Assembly (NCBI GenBank): GCA_963711375.1
Contig: CAVQDV010000005.1
Coordinates: 2,294,001-2,358,000, forward strand
DNA: 64,000 nucleotides
Direction: 5' to 3'
Source: CAVQDV01 sp963711375
GTDB taxonomy: Bacteria > Pseudomonadota > Gammaproteobacteria > Coxiellales > Coxiellaceae
The notes beneath the pieces are model-generated. The model was given only the letters and a program-made list of their open reading frames with translations, was not told the DNA's origin and made no database searches. Position numbers and translations under genes: made by a program. Numbering within the stretch: position 1 is the stretch's first letter; every line of letters starts with the position of its first letter. Positions 17,177 through 26,406 of this stretch are shown here, piece after piece.

Positions 17177-18166
17177 ATGAAAATAGCCATTTTTAGCGCA
17201 AAAAGCTATGAGAAACCCTTTTTGGATCAAGCCAATGAAGGGCATAATTATGAACTGGCTTATTTCGAGTGCGGCCTAAATGAAAAAACAGCGATTCTTG
17301 CTCAAGGCTTCGATGTCGTCAGTGCTTTTGTGAATGATAACTTGAACGCCAATTTGTTAAAAAAATTAGTCGATCAGGGCATTAAACTAATCGCCTTGCG
17401 TTCGGCGGGATTTAATAATGTCGATGTCAATGCGGCAAAATCGCTTGGATTGCCTATTGTGCGGGTGCCAAATTATTCTCCCTATGCGGTAGCTGAATTT
17501 GCTGTAGGTTTAATTCTCAATTTAAATCGTAAAATTCACCGAGCTTATAATTTAGTTCGAGAACATAATTTTTTATTAACGGGCTTATTGGGCTTTGATT
17601 TACACGGGAAAACGGTGGGAATTATCGGAACGGGAACAATTGGCGCGGTTTTTGCGAAAATTATGCTGGGATTTGGCTGCAAGGTATTGGCCTGTGATCC
17701 CATTGAAAATGAAGATTGTAAAAAAATGGGCGTGACCTATATTCCGCTCGAAGAGCTGCTTTCAAAATCGGATATTATTAGTTTGCATTGCCCACTCACT
17801 CCAGAAACTCGGCATATTATCGATGAAAAAGCAATTTCAAAAATGAAAAATGGCGTGATGCTGATCAATACTGGGCGGGGTCGCTTAATTGACACTAAGG
17901 CGATAATTAATGGACTAAAAAAACAAAAAATCGGCGCACTTGGCCTAGACGTTTACGAAGAAGAGGAAAATTTATTTTTCAGAGATTTATCAGACACAAT
18001 CATCCAAGATGATGTATTTCTACGCCTCCAGACCTTTCCGAATGTGATTATCACTGGGCACCAGGCCTTTTTCACAATAGAAGCTTTAAGGAATATCGCC
18101 AACACCACGCTTTCAAATATTGCCTCTTTTGAAAAAGACCCTAGAAAATCTGAAAATGTAATCTAA
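17177..18166 (+). CDS. ldhA: D-lactate dehydrogenase, fermentative type
   Basis: NAD-dependent reduction of pyruvate to D-lactate in the cytoplasm. The 329-aa product aligns nearly end to end with E. coli LdhA. The N-terminus is MKIAIFSAKSYEKPF, the NAD-binding motif GTGTIG is at 151-156, and SLHCPLTPET is present. Catalytic residues are Arg234 (NTGRGRLID), a Glu at about 263 (LDVYEEEENLFF) and His295 (GHQAFFT). A good ribosome site GGAAGGAG precedes ATG. The upstream sequence TGATATAATGATATAGT offers a -10. The gene stands alone and suggests some capacity for fermentation. Confidence 0.95.
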   Translation: MKIAIFSAKSYEKPFLDQANEGHNYELAYFECGLNEKTAILAQGFDVVSAFVNDNLNANLLKKLVDQGIKLIALRSAGFNNVDVNAAKSLGLPIVRVPNYSPYAVAEFAVGLILNLNRKIHRAYNLVREHNFLLTGLLGFDLHGKTVGIIGTGTIGAVFAKIMLGFGCKVLACDPIENEDCKKMGVTYIPLEELLSKSDIISLHCPLTPETRHIIDEKAISKMKNGVMLINTGRGRLIDTKAIINGLKKQKIGALGLDVYEEEENLFFRDLSDTIIQDDVFLRLQTFPNVIITGHQAFFTIEALRNIANTTLSNIASFEKDPRKSENVI

Positions 18167-18181
18167 AAACAAGCCCTACTG

Positions 18182-18616
18182 CTACTTAGATGAATATAAT
18201 TGTATAAGAAATGGAATATTTTCACCCCCACCAGTTTGAGTAATAGTGACTTCTACAAATTTTGATTCCATTACTCCCCACTGCAAAGTAAAATTTTGTG
18301 GTCCTCCAATTATCATATAGTTCTTATTCAAACTATGTGTAGTAACCTGGATAAGTTGAACAGTATCACTGGTGTCAAGGGAAAAATACAAGCCGGTGAT
18401 ATACATTGGAACCATATACCCTTGATCTGTCGTTTGACCGCTCGTGAAGTTAACATTTGCTCCCTGATTAGGGAGATCTGTTTTCATCCAAGGTTTTGCA
18501 TATATAATGACAGGATTACCCTCGTATGGTTTAGCTTCGATTAAAAAGCTGTACCCCGTCTCAGCAATAAAAAGCGCCGAAGCAGCAACCAAAGCCAGTA
18601 CCCACTTACTAATCAT
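18182..18616 (-). CDS. Small exported protein, unknown
   Basis: A 144-aa protein with a signal peptide (about residues 1-23, MISKWVLALVAASALF), then a beta-rich mature part with no cysteine pattern or family I recognise. ATG 18616 follows GGAGGTGGGT. The GTG two codons upstream overlaps that ribosome site and is rejected. It lies convergent to ldhA and beside an IS relic. Size and character resemble the secreted 156-aa protein at 19709, but I see no clear sequence similarity between them. Confidence 0.6.
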   Translation of the reverse strand: MISKWVLALVAASALFIAETGYSFLIEAKPYEGNPVIIYAKPWMKTDLPNQGANVNFTSGQTTDQGYMVPMYITGLYFSLDTSDTVQLIQVTTHSLNKNYMIIGGPQNFTLQWGVMESKFVEVTITQTGGGENIPFLIQLYSSK

Positions 18617-18775
18617 ACCCACCTCCGCTTTTCCTATTCTCTAAATGGAATTATAGATAATTTTTGATAAATAAATTATGTATATTTTGCAACCATTTGA
18701 TTTAAAATGTAATTTAGTTTTATTAATCCTTTTAGGTTCTGGAAAAACTAATGGCTTGATAACTAGGTTTTTCTC

Positions 18776-18803
18776 AGGACTTCCCGCTAAAGCAGGAAGT
18801 CCT
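18776..18803. repeat. Hairpin beside the IS relic
   Basis: AGGACTTCC (18776-18784) pairs with GGAAGTCCT (18795-18803). Inside it GCT-AA-AGC forms a further short stem. The core resembles the hairpin at 20487-20516. It may be an intergenic repeat or a weak terminator. The rest of 18617-18895 holds only AT-rich sequence and apparent IS end sequence. Confidence 0.6.
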
Positions 18804-18895
18804 TCCTGGTTTTAACGCTGGCGCGTTGGGTAACCCACCTCTGGCGCTCAAGGGGAGCCTTGCTCCACTGCCATTGACTTAAGCCCCAGCTCCCT

Positions 18896-19537
18896 CTAAA
18901 AGACATGTTTCCTCGCCCGCTTTTGGAAGTTTAGCGACTTGATAGGTGATATTTTTTCTCTTTCAACTTGGCGATTATTCCTGACCAGCACTGGATTCAT
19001 CATAAACAATTTCACCAGTTTGTTAAGTATAGCCTCCTTGTCTTTTTCGCGGGAGAATATTTCAAATGCCATTTTTTTTATGGCATTAAACGATACCGCT
19101 TTGTACACTTTCACTTTTTTCTGCCCCTTGTTCTTCTGCTCATTCATCTCGGTTTCAATGTCTTCAACCAAGATAGTTTCCAGATTGCTCATAAAAATAG
19201 TAGACCAAAAATCTTGCTTAATAGATTCAGCTGTTTTCCCAGTAAAATTCTCTAGGCCAAGGCGGCCTTTAAGTTTTGCCCTCACCTTTTTCCTCCGGGT
19301 TTTAGATACACTGACAACAGCGCTCATCGTCTCAGGCGCATCCAGGGAGAACATCGATTGCGAAGCAGAAAAAAACTTTTTTGGGCATCGGATAATAAAA
19401 TGCCTTTTTTTGCTGATTAAACTCGCCATAAACATATAAGAAGCATATCCACGACCAAATATCAGAAGATCATCAGTTTCTAAGCAGGAAAGCATGGTCT
19501 GTGCTAAATCGGGCTCATATTGAAGGCCCTTGTCCAT
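18896..19537 (-). pseudogene. Decayed IS4-type transposase
   Basis: A 213-aa remnant of a DDE transposase of the IS4 group. LLIFGRGYASYMFMASL corresponds to the family's LxxxDRGYxSxxLxxxL, so the catalytic Asp has become Gly. KGRLGLENFTGKT and then QDFWSTIFMSNLETI are the hallmark C-terminal segment. The stretch between SAVVSVSKTRRKK and KLKGRLGLEN is too short: the beta-strand region and the start of the YREK-type motif (the usual RWxxExxYxxLK) are deleted. The N-terminal third, including the first catalytic Asp, is also missing. It is therefore inactive by three independent defects. Confidence 0.85.
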
Positions 19538-19708
19538 GACGACTTTAGCCGTGAACTGTTGTTTGGAATTTACGCGAGTGATTCAGCTCAACCGAAAAAT
19601 TTAAATTTTTTAATATTCATGTTGTTACAATAATCTCCTCCAAAAATTTAGAATTTATCCTATAATCCAGTTAGATAGAGCTTGGAGTGTATTGAGAAGA
19701 GGTGGAAC

Positions 19709-20179
19709 ATGATGATGCTTAGATATTTAGTTGTTGCGTTAGGCTTAGGTTTTGCAAGTGATGGTTTGGCAATAACACTACCCCCTGGTCTGGGTTCTCA
19801 GCTTAACATACAGAATAATACTCCTAGCCATTTAACATTGGTGTCTATTGACCCCCCCTCAGATATATCGATCTATTGGAATAATTTCTCGCCTACCGAG
19901 CACTTAGCTCAAGGTATGAATGAAGCTGCGGAAGTTCTCAATGCTTCGCTCAACCAGACACGATATACCCTAGTGTACAGATCACCCGATAGTAAATTTC
20001 ATTGTACAATCTCTTTTGATGTAGGGGCTTTATTTCAAGACCAAATCCTTCCATCAACTGAGAAAGATTCTTGCGAGGGAAATATGAAATGGACTACCAA
20101 TTTTTCATATTATACTGGCACACCTGATACTGTCATGATCTATTTGTGGACAATCAATGCCACGCCAGAAAGTAAGTAG
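19709..20179 (+). CDS. Small exported protein, unknown
   Basis: A 156-aa protein with an N-terminal signal peptide (MMMLRYLVVALGLGFASDGLA). The mature part contains QLNIQNNTPSHLTLVSID and other beta-strand-like segments and two cysteines, in FHCTIS and DSCEGN, that could form a disulfide. No family is recognised. ATG 19709 follows GAGGTGGA; ATG 19712 is equally possible. It sits between an IS relic and an inverted-repeat element, so it may be acquired. Confidence 0.6.
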   Translation: MMMLRYLVVALGLGFASDGLAITLPPGLGSQLNIQNNTPSHLTLVSIDPPSDISIYWNNFSPTEHLAQGMNEAAEVLNASLNQTRYTLVYRSPDSKFHCTISFDVGALFQDQILPSTEKDSCEGNMKWTTNFSYYTGTPDTVMIYLWTINATPESK

Positions 20180-20210
20180 CTTTTATTAGAGGTTTGATAA
20201 AAGCCATTGC

Positions 20211-20289
20211 TGCCAGGCTAGCTTTATTTGCCTTATTTTAATTTTTTACAAAAAATAATTTCAGAAAGGCAAATAAGGCTAGCCTGGCA
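20211..20289. mobile_element. MITE-like inverted-repeat element
   Basis: A 24-bp left arm (20211-20234, starting TGCCAGGCTAGC) and right arm (20266-20289, ending GCTAGCCTGGCA) are complementary with one mismatch, and they flank 31 AT-rich bases. Outside the arms CATT and AATG also pair. It could be the ends of an IS with its core deleted, or a large hairpin. The 20180-20680 interval contains no convincing gene apart from this, a small AGCCCA/TGGGCT hairpin near 20403 and the terminator at 20487. Confidence 0.6.
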
Positions 20290-20486
20290 TTAATGAAAAC
20301 AACACCCGCTACGCCTCCTTACAGTGCGAACCAGAGCAGTTTTTTTATGACGAAACAGCAAACCAGCACTCGCTGTTTGAGTATATTCCAATCCAAAAAT
20401 GAGCCCAAAATGGGCTGAGGGTCATTGGTAGTATCTTGGCAGGATGGCAGTGAGCCTTGCTCCCCCTGAGGACCCCCAGCTTTTTG

Positions 20487-20525
20487 CAGCAATTCCCGCG
20501 TTAGCGGGAATTGCTGGGTTTTTCT
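20487..20525 (+). terminator. Strong hairpin with T-tract
   Basis: CAGCAATTCCCGC (20487-20499) and GCGGGAATTGCTG (20504-20516) form a perfect 13-bp stem with loop GTTA, followed by GGTTTTTCTT. It is a textbook intrinsic terminator for plus-strand transcripts, though no complete gene lies just upstream. It may be part of an IS end. Confidence 0.65.
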
Positions 20526-20680
20526 TAGATTATTTAAGAAAATCTGGAAGCAAAGGTGTAGGCAGATTATTGAGCTTGTTCAGAAGTAATTGTAAATGAT
20601 CATTATTCATAAGTAAGAAAATTTCTCACATTTAATTTGTAATTTATTAAACTGTAATAAGAATTTATTATTTAAGGTAG

Positions 20681-21760
20681 TTAAATAATTATTCCGCCGC
20701 CGAGGCAGGTGTCGTCTTGATAAAAGACGATGGATTGGCCGGGGGTGATGGCGCGTTGGGGTTTGGCAAATTTTACTTGGAAATGGCCGGGGGGTTCTTC
20801 GAATAATTCACAGGCTTGGTCGGCTTGGCGATAGCGGATTTTGGCCTTTAATTTTATGGGTAATTTGGGGGGGGCATCGACCCAATGTAATTTTGTGCAG
20901 AATAAATCATTAGCATAGAGCAGGGGATTTTCTTGACCTTGTGCAACGATCAATATATTTTTTTGCACATTTTTGCCGACGACAAACCAAGGCTCTTCCT
21001 TGCTGTCATCGCGGCCACCAATGCCGAGGCCTTTTCTTTGGCCTAAGGTATAAAACATGATGCCATCGTGTTGGCCGATGATTTTTCCTTCTGGCGTTTG
21101 GATTTCACCCGGTTGGGCCAATAAAAATTCGCTCAAAAACGCCTTAAATTTTCGTTCGCCGATAAAACAAATTCCCGTGCTATCTTTTTTATTAAAATTG
21201 GGCAAACGATTTTCTTCAGCAATTTTTCGAACTTCATTTTTGGCTAAACCGCCAATGGGAAAAAGGGCATGTTTAAGTTCGTGCTGGCCGAGAGTATACA
21301 AAAAATAACTTTGATCTTTATTGCCATCAAGGCCTTTTAATAATTGATAGCGATCATTTTGCAAATTTTTACGAACATAATGCCCTGTTGCTAAAAAATC
21401 AGCGCCTTTCTGTAAGGCAAATTCAAGAAAGGCTTTAAATTTAATTTCTTTATTACAGCCAATATCGGGATTCGGTGTTCGGCCTTCACTAAACTCGTCT
21501 AAGCAAAATTGAAAAACATGTTCCCAATATTCTTTAGCAAAATTTATCGTTTCAAAAGGAATCTGAAGGGCCTTGCTTACCGCAAAGGCATCCTGCAAGT
21601 CCTGCTCACTACTGCAAAAGGGATCATCATTATCAACCTCCCAATTCTGCATATAAGCGCCAATAACATTGTAACCTTGTTGCTTTAAGAGCAGGGCGCT
21701 AACAGCAGAATCAACGCCGCCAGAAAGGCCTACCACCACAGTTTTATTCGAATTTTTCAT
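20681..21760 (-). CDS. mnmA: tRNA-specific 2-thiouridylase
   Basis: Adds sulfur to C2 of wobble uridine-34 in Lys, Glu and Gln tRNAs, using sulfur relayed from a cysteine desulfurase (IscS, at 29738, is the candidate donor). The 359-aa enzyme has the PP-loop GLSGGVDS at 11-18, the catalytic cysteines Cys102 (DIGCNKEIKF) and Cys198 (STGICFIGE), and a YTLGQRKGLGIGG segment in the middle barrel domain. Length is normal. It ends with GGGIII and has no neighbours in an operon; the patatin gene is 30 bases upstream on the same strand. Confidence 0.97.
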   Translation of the reverse strand: MKNSNKTVVVGLSGGVDSAVSALLLKQQGYNVIGAYMQNWEVDNDDPFCSSEQDLQDAFAVSKALQIPFETINFAKEYWEHVFQFCLDEFSEGRTPNPDIGCNKEIKFKAFLEFALQKGADFLATGHYVRKNLQNDRYQLLKGLDGNKDQSYFLYTLGQHELKHALFPIGGLAKNEVRKIAEENRLPNFNKKDSTGICFIGERKFKAFLSEFLLAQPGEIQTPEGKIIGQHDGIMFYTLGQRKGLGIGGRDDSKEEPWFVVGKNVQKNILIVAQGQENPLLYANDLFCTKLHWVDAPPKLPIKLKAKIRYRQADQACELFEEPPGHFQVKFAKPQRAITPGQSIVFYQDDTCLGGGIII

Positions 21761-21790
21761 GAACCCAGTGTATTTTCTGTGGCGGAAATG

Positions 21791-22915
21791 TCAAGAAGAG
21801 GTTTCCGAAAAAAAGTGATTGATTTGGTCTTTTTGAGCGATGGCATCGTCGTAGCCGCAGGAAATAAGGGCTTGGCAATAATCCGCTTCGAAGAGCAAAA
21901 AGCTCGTAAAATCGCCCGCTTTTTCTTGCGCACCAAAAGAAGACATTAAATATCGAAGCAAATAGGGCATTGATTTATGCTTGCCAGCCGCCAATTTTCC
22001 GATGTCGATAGAAGGGTGTAAATACAAAACATTCACTTTTCGCCAGCGCAATTTTGCCTTGTCTGCCGCTGGAATTAAATCCATTTGCTGATTAATTCGA
22101 TTTAATAATCGCAAATCCGTGTCCAGATTATCCAAAAACAGAGCATTTAACATATTGCCTAAAACGGTCGCAAAAGAAATGTTTCCAATACTAGCAACAT
22201 CCAGTGATGTGGGAGGCGGATTCGCCTTCCGCGTACCAATAACCAGAATTTTGTCCGCGCCAAATTTAATGGAGGCACGCAAAGGGGCGGAATGTCGCAA
22301 ACCCCCATCCCCAAAATTTAAATTCCCAATTTTAATAGCCGGGAAAAATAGTGGAAATGCAGAAGAAGCCATAATATGTTCGGCCTCTATTGGAGTATTT
22401 TTGGTAAAATGACGAATTTTCTTAAAACCTGGATGCGATTCATGTGTATTGTAAAAAGAGACAGTTTTTCCAATGTCATAACAAGTGGATGCTACCTCAA
22501 AAGCTTTCAGCAGCCCACGAGTGATGTTTTGGTTGATGCGATTAAAATCGAGATTTGTCTTTAATGTATTGAGCAGGGGCTTTGTATCTAACAAATACTG
22601 TCCGCCAGGCACATCATAATGCAAGGACATGCTAAAAGCATTCCGAAGAACCGACTTAATGAGCTCAAAATTGGTGGCGTAAAATACTTCATCGCAATTA
22701 ATGTCCCCCCACAGTTTTGAAAGACGATGGGTTCCCTCGTTAAAGTCATCTGCATGCATTGCCAAAAAGCTGGCATTAATAGACCCAGCACTTACGCTGC
22801 TGATAATGTCGACCGGTATTTCTTTTACCCCCAAAATATCTGAAATTCCGCGCAAAACGCCGGCCTGATAAGCCCCACGAGCTCCGCCTCCTGAAAGAAA
22901 AATTGCTTTAGTCAT
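21791..22915 (-). CDS. Patatin-like phospholipase
   Basis: A 374-aa acyl hydrolase of the patatin family. The oxyanion-hole motif GGGARG is at 9-14, the nucleophile Ser42 in SVSAGS (the usual G-x-S-x-G has Ser in place of the first Gly), and the dyad Asp203 in GDGGLRHSAP. There is no signal peptide, so it is cytoplasmic unless exported by a dedicated system. Patatin-fold enzymes include the Dot/Icm effector VipD, but this protein also fits the ordinary bacterial group. ATG 22915 follows AGGAAGAGGAA. Role inferred. Confidence 0.88.
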   Translation of the reverse strand: MTKAIFLSGGGARGAYQAGVLRGISDILGVKEIPVDIISSVSAGSINASFLAMHADDFNEGTHRLSKLWGDINCDEVFYATNFELIKSVLRNAFSMSLHYDVPGGQYLLDTKPLLNTLKTNLDFNRINQNITRGLLKAFEVASTCYDIGKTVSFYNTHESHPGFKKIRHFTKNTPIEAEHIMASSAFPLFFPAIKIGNLNFGDGGLRHSAPLRASIKFGADKILVIGTRKANPPPTSLDVASIGNISFATVLGNMLNALFLDNLDTDLRLLNRINQQMDLIPAADKAKLRWRKVNVLYLHPSIDIGKLAAGKHKSMPYLLRYLMSSFGAQEKAGDFTSFLLFEADYCQALISCGYDDAIAQKDQINHFFSETSS

Positions 22916-22985
22916 TAAAAATTCCTCTTCCTAAGATATTAACAGATCTAATTTTTTTTTGTTTAATTAGGAGTAAGATTGAATC

Positions 22986-23022
22986 TTGCAATTGTGGGGG
23001 AAAGGGCTATGATTCCCCCTCA
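22986..23022 (+). promoter_or_regulatory. Promoter of the tgt-yajC-secDF operon, nearly leaderless
   Basis: TTGCAA (22986-22991), a 16-bp spacer and TATGAT (23008-23013). The tgt ATG at 23022 is only eight bases past the -10, so the mRNA would have a leader of about two bases at most. No Shine-Dalgarno stands before this ATG. Confidence 0.5.
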
Positions 23023-24128
23023 TGAGTCGCATGACATTCAACATTCTTGCCAAAGATCAAAAAGCACGCCGTGGGCAGCTGCATTTTCCGCGTGGTATCG
23101 TCGAAACACCCGCCTTCATGCCCGTTGGTACCTATGGCACCGTAAAAGCCATGACCGTCGACGAGCTCAAAGAAATGGGCGCCCACATTGTTTTAGGAAA
23201 TACCTTTCATCTTATGCTACGCCCCGGTCCAGCCATCATTAAAGCGCATGGAGGCTTGCACGGATTTATGAATTGGGATCGTCCCATCCTCACGGATTCT
23301 GGTGGATTTCAGGTTTTCAGTTTAACGGAGCTTCGCCAAATCAGCGAAGAAGGCGTACGGTTCCGCTCGCCCATCGATGGTGCGTTAATCGATTTAACCC
23401 CCGAAAAATCCATTCAAATGCAGCACGCTCTAAACTCCGACATCATCATGCAATTTGACGAATGCACCCCATATCCCGCAGACGAAGCCACCGCCAAAAT
23501 CTCCATGGAATTATCCCTAAGATGGGCAAGGCGCTGCAAAATCGCCCATGAAGGACACGACAATGCCTTATTCGGAATCGTGCAAGGGGGAATGTATGGG
23601 GATTTACGAAAAGCCTCCTTAGACGGTTTGCTCGAAATAGATTTCGATGGCATCGCTATCGGAGGCTTGTCCGTCGGTGAGCCTAAGGAGCTTTTGACAA
23701 AAGTAATTCATGACCTAGTGCCCCACATGCCAGAATTTAAGCCACGCTATTTAATGGGTGTTGGCAAACCCGAAGATCTCGTGGAAGCAGTTCGACAAGG
23801 TATCGATATGTTCGATTGTGTCATGCCAACACGTAATGCGAGAAATGGACATCTTTTCACTACAGAAGGAATTGTTCGAATTCGAAACAGTGAATATCGC
23901 ACGGATCTCAAGCCTCTCGATAAAAATTGTGAATGCTACACTTGTAAAAATTACACTCGTGCCTATCTACATCACTTATATCGCGGAAGAGAAATCTTAG
24001 GAGCGCGTTTAAATTCGCTGCATAATTTGCACTATTATCAAAAGCTGATGCAAGGTTTGCGTAATGCGATTGAACAAGGTAAATTAGACGACTTCGCGAA
24101 GGACTTCTACGAAAACCAGAGGAAATAA
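23022..24128 (+). CDS. tgt: tRNA-guanine transglycosylase
   Basis: Exchanges guanine-34 for preQ1 in tRNAs with GUN anticodons on the way to queuosine. The 368-aa enzyme has TDSGGFQVFSL, FDECTPYPA, GIVQGGMYGDLR and LSVGEPKE. The nucleophile Asp lies in MFDCVMPTRNARNGHLFT, and the C-terminal zinc site is CECYTCKNYTRAYLHHL. It heads the conserved tgt-yajC-secD-secF cluster. A second in-frame ATG three codons later is an alternative start. Confidence 0.97.
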   Translation: MSRMTFNILAKDQKARRGQLHFPRGIVETPAFMPVGTYGTVKAMTVDELKEMGAHIVLGNTFHLMLRPGPAIIKAHGGLHGFMNWDRPILTDSGGFQVFSLTELRQISEEGVRFRSPIDGALIDLTPEKSIQMQHALNSDIIMQFDECTPYPADEATAKISMELSLRWARRCKIAHEGHDNALFGIVQGGMYGDLRKASLDGLLEIDFDGIAIGGLSVGEPKELLTKVIHDLVPHMPEFKPRYLMGVGKPEDLVEAVRQGIDMFDCVMPTRNARNGHLFTTEGIVRIRNSEYRTDLKPLDKNCECYTCKNYTRAYLHHLYRGREILGARLNSLHNLHYYQKLMQGLRNAIEQGKLDDFAKDFYENQRK

Positions 24129-24130
24129 CT

Positions 24131-24487
24131 ATGTCCATTTTAGCACTTCTTGGAATCTCAGACGCCTATGCTGAGACAGCGGCTCCAGCACATGCTCAAA
24201 CCGCCTCGGGCAGTCTGCTCTCATTTTTACCGATGATCGTGATTTTTGGTGTCGTCATGTTTTTTATGATTCGCCAACAAACCAAACGCTCAAAAGATCA
24301 TCGTGCACTCGTTTCAAGCTTAGCCATTGGCGATGAAGTTATCACGGCAGGCGGAATTCTCGCAAAAATTTCAAAAGTGCATGACAATTTTGTCTCCCTA
24401 AAATTGACGGATAATGTTGAAATTAATTTCCAAAAAAGTTCAATTGCACAAGTGTTGCCAAAAGGCACCATCGAATCACTTAATTAA
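24131..24487 (+). CDS. yajC: Sec translocon accessory subunit YajC
   Basis: A 118-aa inner-membrane protein with one hydrophobic helix (about 28-50, FLPMIVIFGVVMFFMI) followed by the family signature RQQTKRSKDHRALVSSLAIGDEV and a GGI-x-AKIS segment. It associates with SecDF. It starts two bases after the tgt stop and ends 17 bases before secD, so it belongs to the same operon. Confidence 0.94.
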   Translation: MSILALLGISDAYAETAAPAHAQTASGSLLSFLPMIVIFGVVMFFMIRQQTKRSKDHRALVSSLAIGDEVITAGGILAKISKVHDNFVSLKLTDNVEINFQKSSIAQVLPKGTIESLN

Positions 24488-24504
24488 ATTTAGGATCAAC
24501 GGAC

Positions 24505-26391
24505 ATGAACCGATACCCACTCTGGCGTTATTTATTAATGATTGCCATCCTCATTTTTGGCGTAATTTACGCTTTGCCCATTATTTATGGTGAAGATCCC
24601 GCCATTCAAGTCGTCACTAAAGAGGGTGCTTCATTACCAATAGACTTAGTGGGAAATGTTCGTACGGTTTTACAGCAGCAAAAAATCCCTTTTATTTCCG
24701 CTGAATCGAATCCGAGCTCGAACACCCTTTTGATTCGATTTAATAATACAGATGATCAATTAAGGGCGCAGGATGTCGTGGAGGCAACGGTTGGCAATGC
24801 CTATTCTGTAGCCTTAAATTTAGCGCCAAGAACCCCTAAGTGGCTAAGCGATATTGGTGCCAAACCGATGCATTTGGGTCTTGATTTAAGTGGCGGGATT
24901 CACTTTCTGATGCAAGTTGATACGCAAGCCATGCAAAAAGAGCGCTTGAACGCCGATCAACATTCCATGGGTATGCAATTGCAAAATGGAGAGGTCCGTT
25001 ATGGTGGAATTGTGCCAAATGGAAATTCTCTCACCATTCATTTTAGCAATGATGTGAGTCGAGATCAGGGTTTGCGCATTTTAAATCAAAATTTTAATGA
25101 TTATGAGTTTACGCCGATCAAAGGGGGCAGTGATATTTCAGCTACAATGCAAAAAATGGCCCTCGCCAAATTAACAAAAGAAGCCGTATCACAAAATATT
25201 AATACACTGAGCAATCGAATAAATGCCTTGGGTGTTGCCGAACCGGTTATTATTCAGCAGGGGCAAAATGAAATTAGTGTGGATTTGCCCGGTATTCAAG
25301 ATATGGCGCGTGCAAAAGATATGATCGGAAAAGTGGCCACGATTCGATTGCAATTAAAAGACAATGATCCAGACCACGATGCCGTTCAGGCAGCTAGTAC
25401 CGGAATTATCCCCTTTGGTTCCACCCTTTATCGTTTTCAGGGCCAGCCCGTGTTATTAAAAAATCAGGTGATTTTATCCGGAAAATCTATTTTACGTGCG
25501 TCGACCACTATGGATGATAGTGGACGTCCGGCCGTTTCGATTAATGTCGGTGGATCAGCTGTCAGTTTTTTTAATAAAATTACCTCTGAAAATATCGGAA
25601 AAGCTTTAGCGGTAGTGTATATCGAAACCCAGGTTGATAAAAAAATTGTGAACGGTAAAGTCGTTATCACACCAAAACAAATAGAACGTATTATTAATAT
25701 CGCTACGATTCAAAGCGCTTTAGGAAATACTTTTCAGATTACAGGATTAGAAAGTCCACAATACGCGCAAGATTTGGCGCTTTTATTGCGTTCTGGGGCT
25801 TATTCTGCTCCAGTGTCATTTATTTCTGAACGCTTAGTTGGTCCCAGCTTAGGTAGCGAAAATATTCATATGGGTATCCGTTCTTGCGAAGTGGCGGCCG
25901 TTATTATTGTCATTTTTATGACCTTTTATTATCGCTTATTTGGTTTAGTCGCGAATTTCGCTTTAATTTCAAATTTAATTTTATTAATTGCTGTGATGTC
26001 GGTTTTGGGTTTTACACTGACCTTACCGGGTATTGCGGGTATTGTACTAACCGTGGGTATGGCCATTGATGCCAATGTGCTTATTTATGAGCGCATACGT
26101 GAAGAATTACGCTTAGGTATGTCACCACAGGCGAGTATACATGCGGGCTACGCACGAGCTTTCTCGACTATTGTCGATGCAAACGTATCGACTTTAATTG
26201 TGGCTGCTGTTTTGTATGCTTGCGGAACGGATGCGGTTCGAGGTCTTGCCGTTACCTTGGCGATCGGATTATTAATTTCAATGGTCACCGCCATATTTTT
26301 CACGCGTGGCATTGTAAATTTAATTTATGGTCGTCGAATTGTGAAAACGTTATCGATTGGTATTAAATTATTGCCTAAGCCGGCTCGCTAA
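24505..26391 (+). CDS. secD: Protein translocase subunit SecD
   Basis: A 628-aa inner-membrane RND-superfamily protein that uses the proton motive force to help pull proteins across the Sec channel. It has the N-terminal helix (RYLLMIAILIFGVIYALP), the D1 motif LGLDLSGGIHFLMQVD, a large periplasmic region, and a C-terminal block of about five helices. That block carries the GMAIDANVLIYERIREELR motif with the essential Asp. ATG follows AGGATCAACGGAC. It is followed by secF with a 15-base gap. Confidence 0.96.
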   Translation: MNRYPLWRYLLMIAILIFGVIYALPIIYGEDPAIQVVTKEGASLPIDLVGNVRTVLQQQKIPFISAESNPSSNTLLIRFNNTDDQLRAQDVVEATVGNAYSVALNLAPRTPKWLSDIGAKPMHLGLDLSGGIHFLMQVDTQAMQKERLNADQHSMGMQLQNGEVRYGGIVPNGNSLTIHFSNDVSRDQGLRILNQNFNDYEFTPIKGGSDISATMQKMALAKLTKEAVSQNINTLSNRINALGVAEPVIIQQGQNEISVDLPGIQDMARAKDMIGKVATIRLQLKDNDPDHDAVQAASTGIIPFGSTLYRFQGQPVLLKNQVILSGKSILRASTTMDDSGRPAVSINVGGSAVSFFNKITSENIGKALAVVYIETQVDKKIVNGKVVITPKQIERIINIATIQSALGNTFQITGLESPQYAQDLALLLRSGAYSAPVSFISERLVGPSLGSENIHMGIRSCEVAAVIIVIFMTFYYRLFGLVANFALISNLILLIAVMSVLGFTLTLPGIAGIVLTVGMAIDANVLIYERIREELRLGMSPQASIHAGYARAFSTIVDANVSTLIVAAVLYACGTDAVRGLAVTLAIGLLISMVTAIFFTRGIVNLIYGRRIVKTLSIGIKLLPKPAR

Positions 26392-26406
26392 ATAGGAAGA
26401 AAAATT

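Noticed and set aside
18939..19439. 166-aa plus-strand frame
   Set aside because: Antisense to the IS4 transposase remnant; hydrophobic by reverse-complement effect and without a ribosome site.
20391..20480. Possible second IS4 end sharing AGCAAGGCTC with 18853-18875
   Set aside because: The shared block is about 10-12 bases and partly inverted; not enough to define an element by eye.
20530..20610. 26-codon minus-strand frame beside the terminator at 20487
   Set aside because: It looks peptide-like (starts MNNDHLQ) but has no Shine-Dalgarno and no recognisable partner; possibly an IS fragment, not supported as a gene.
22979..23242. 87-aa plus-strand frame over the tgt start
   Set aside because: Out-of-frame overlap with tgt, whose motifs are unmistakable.
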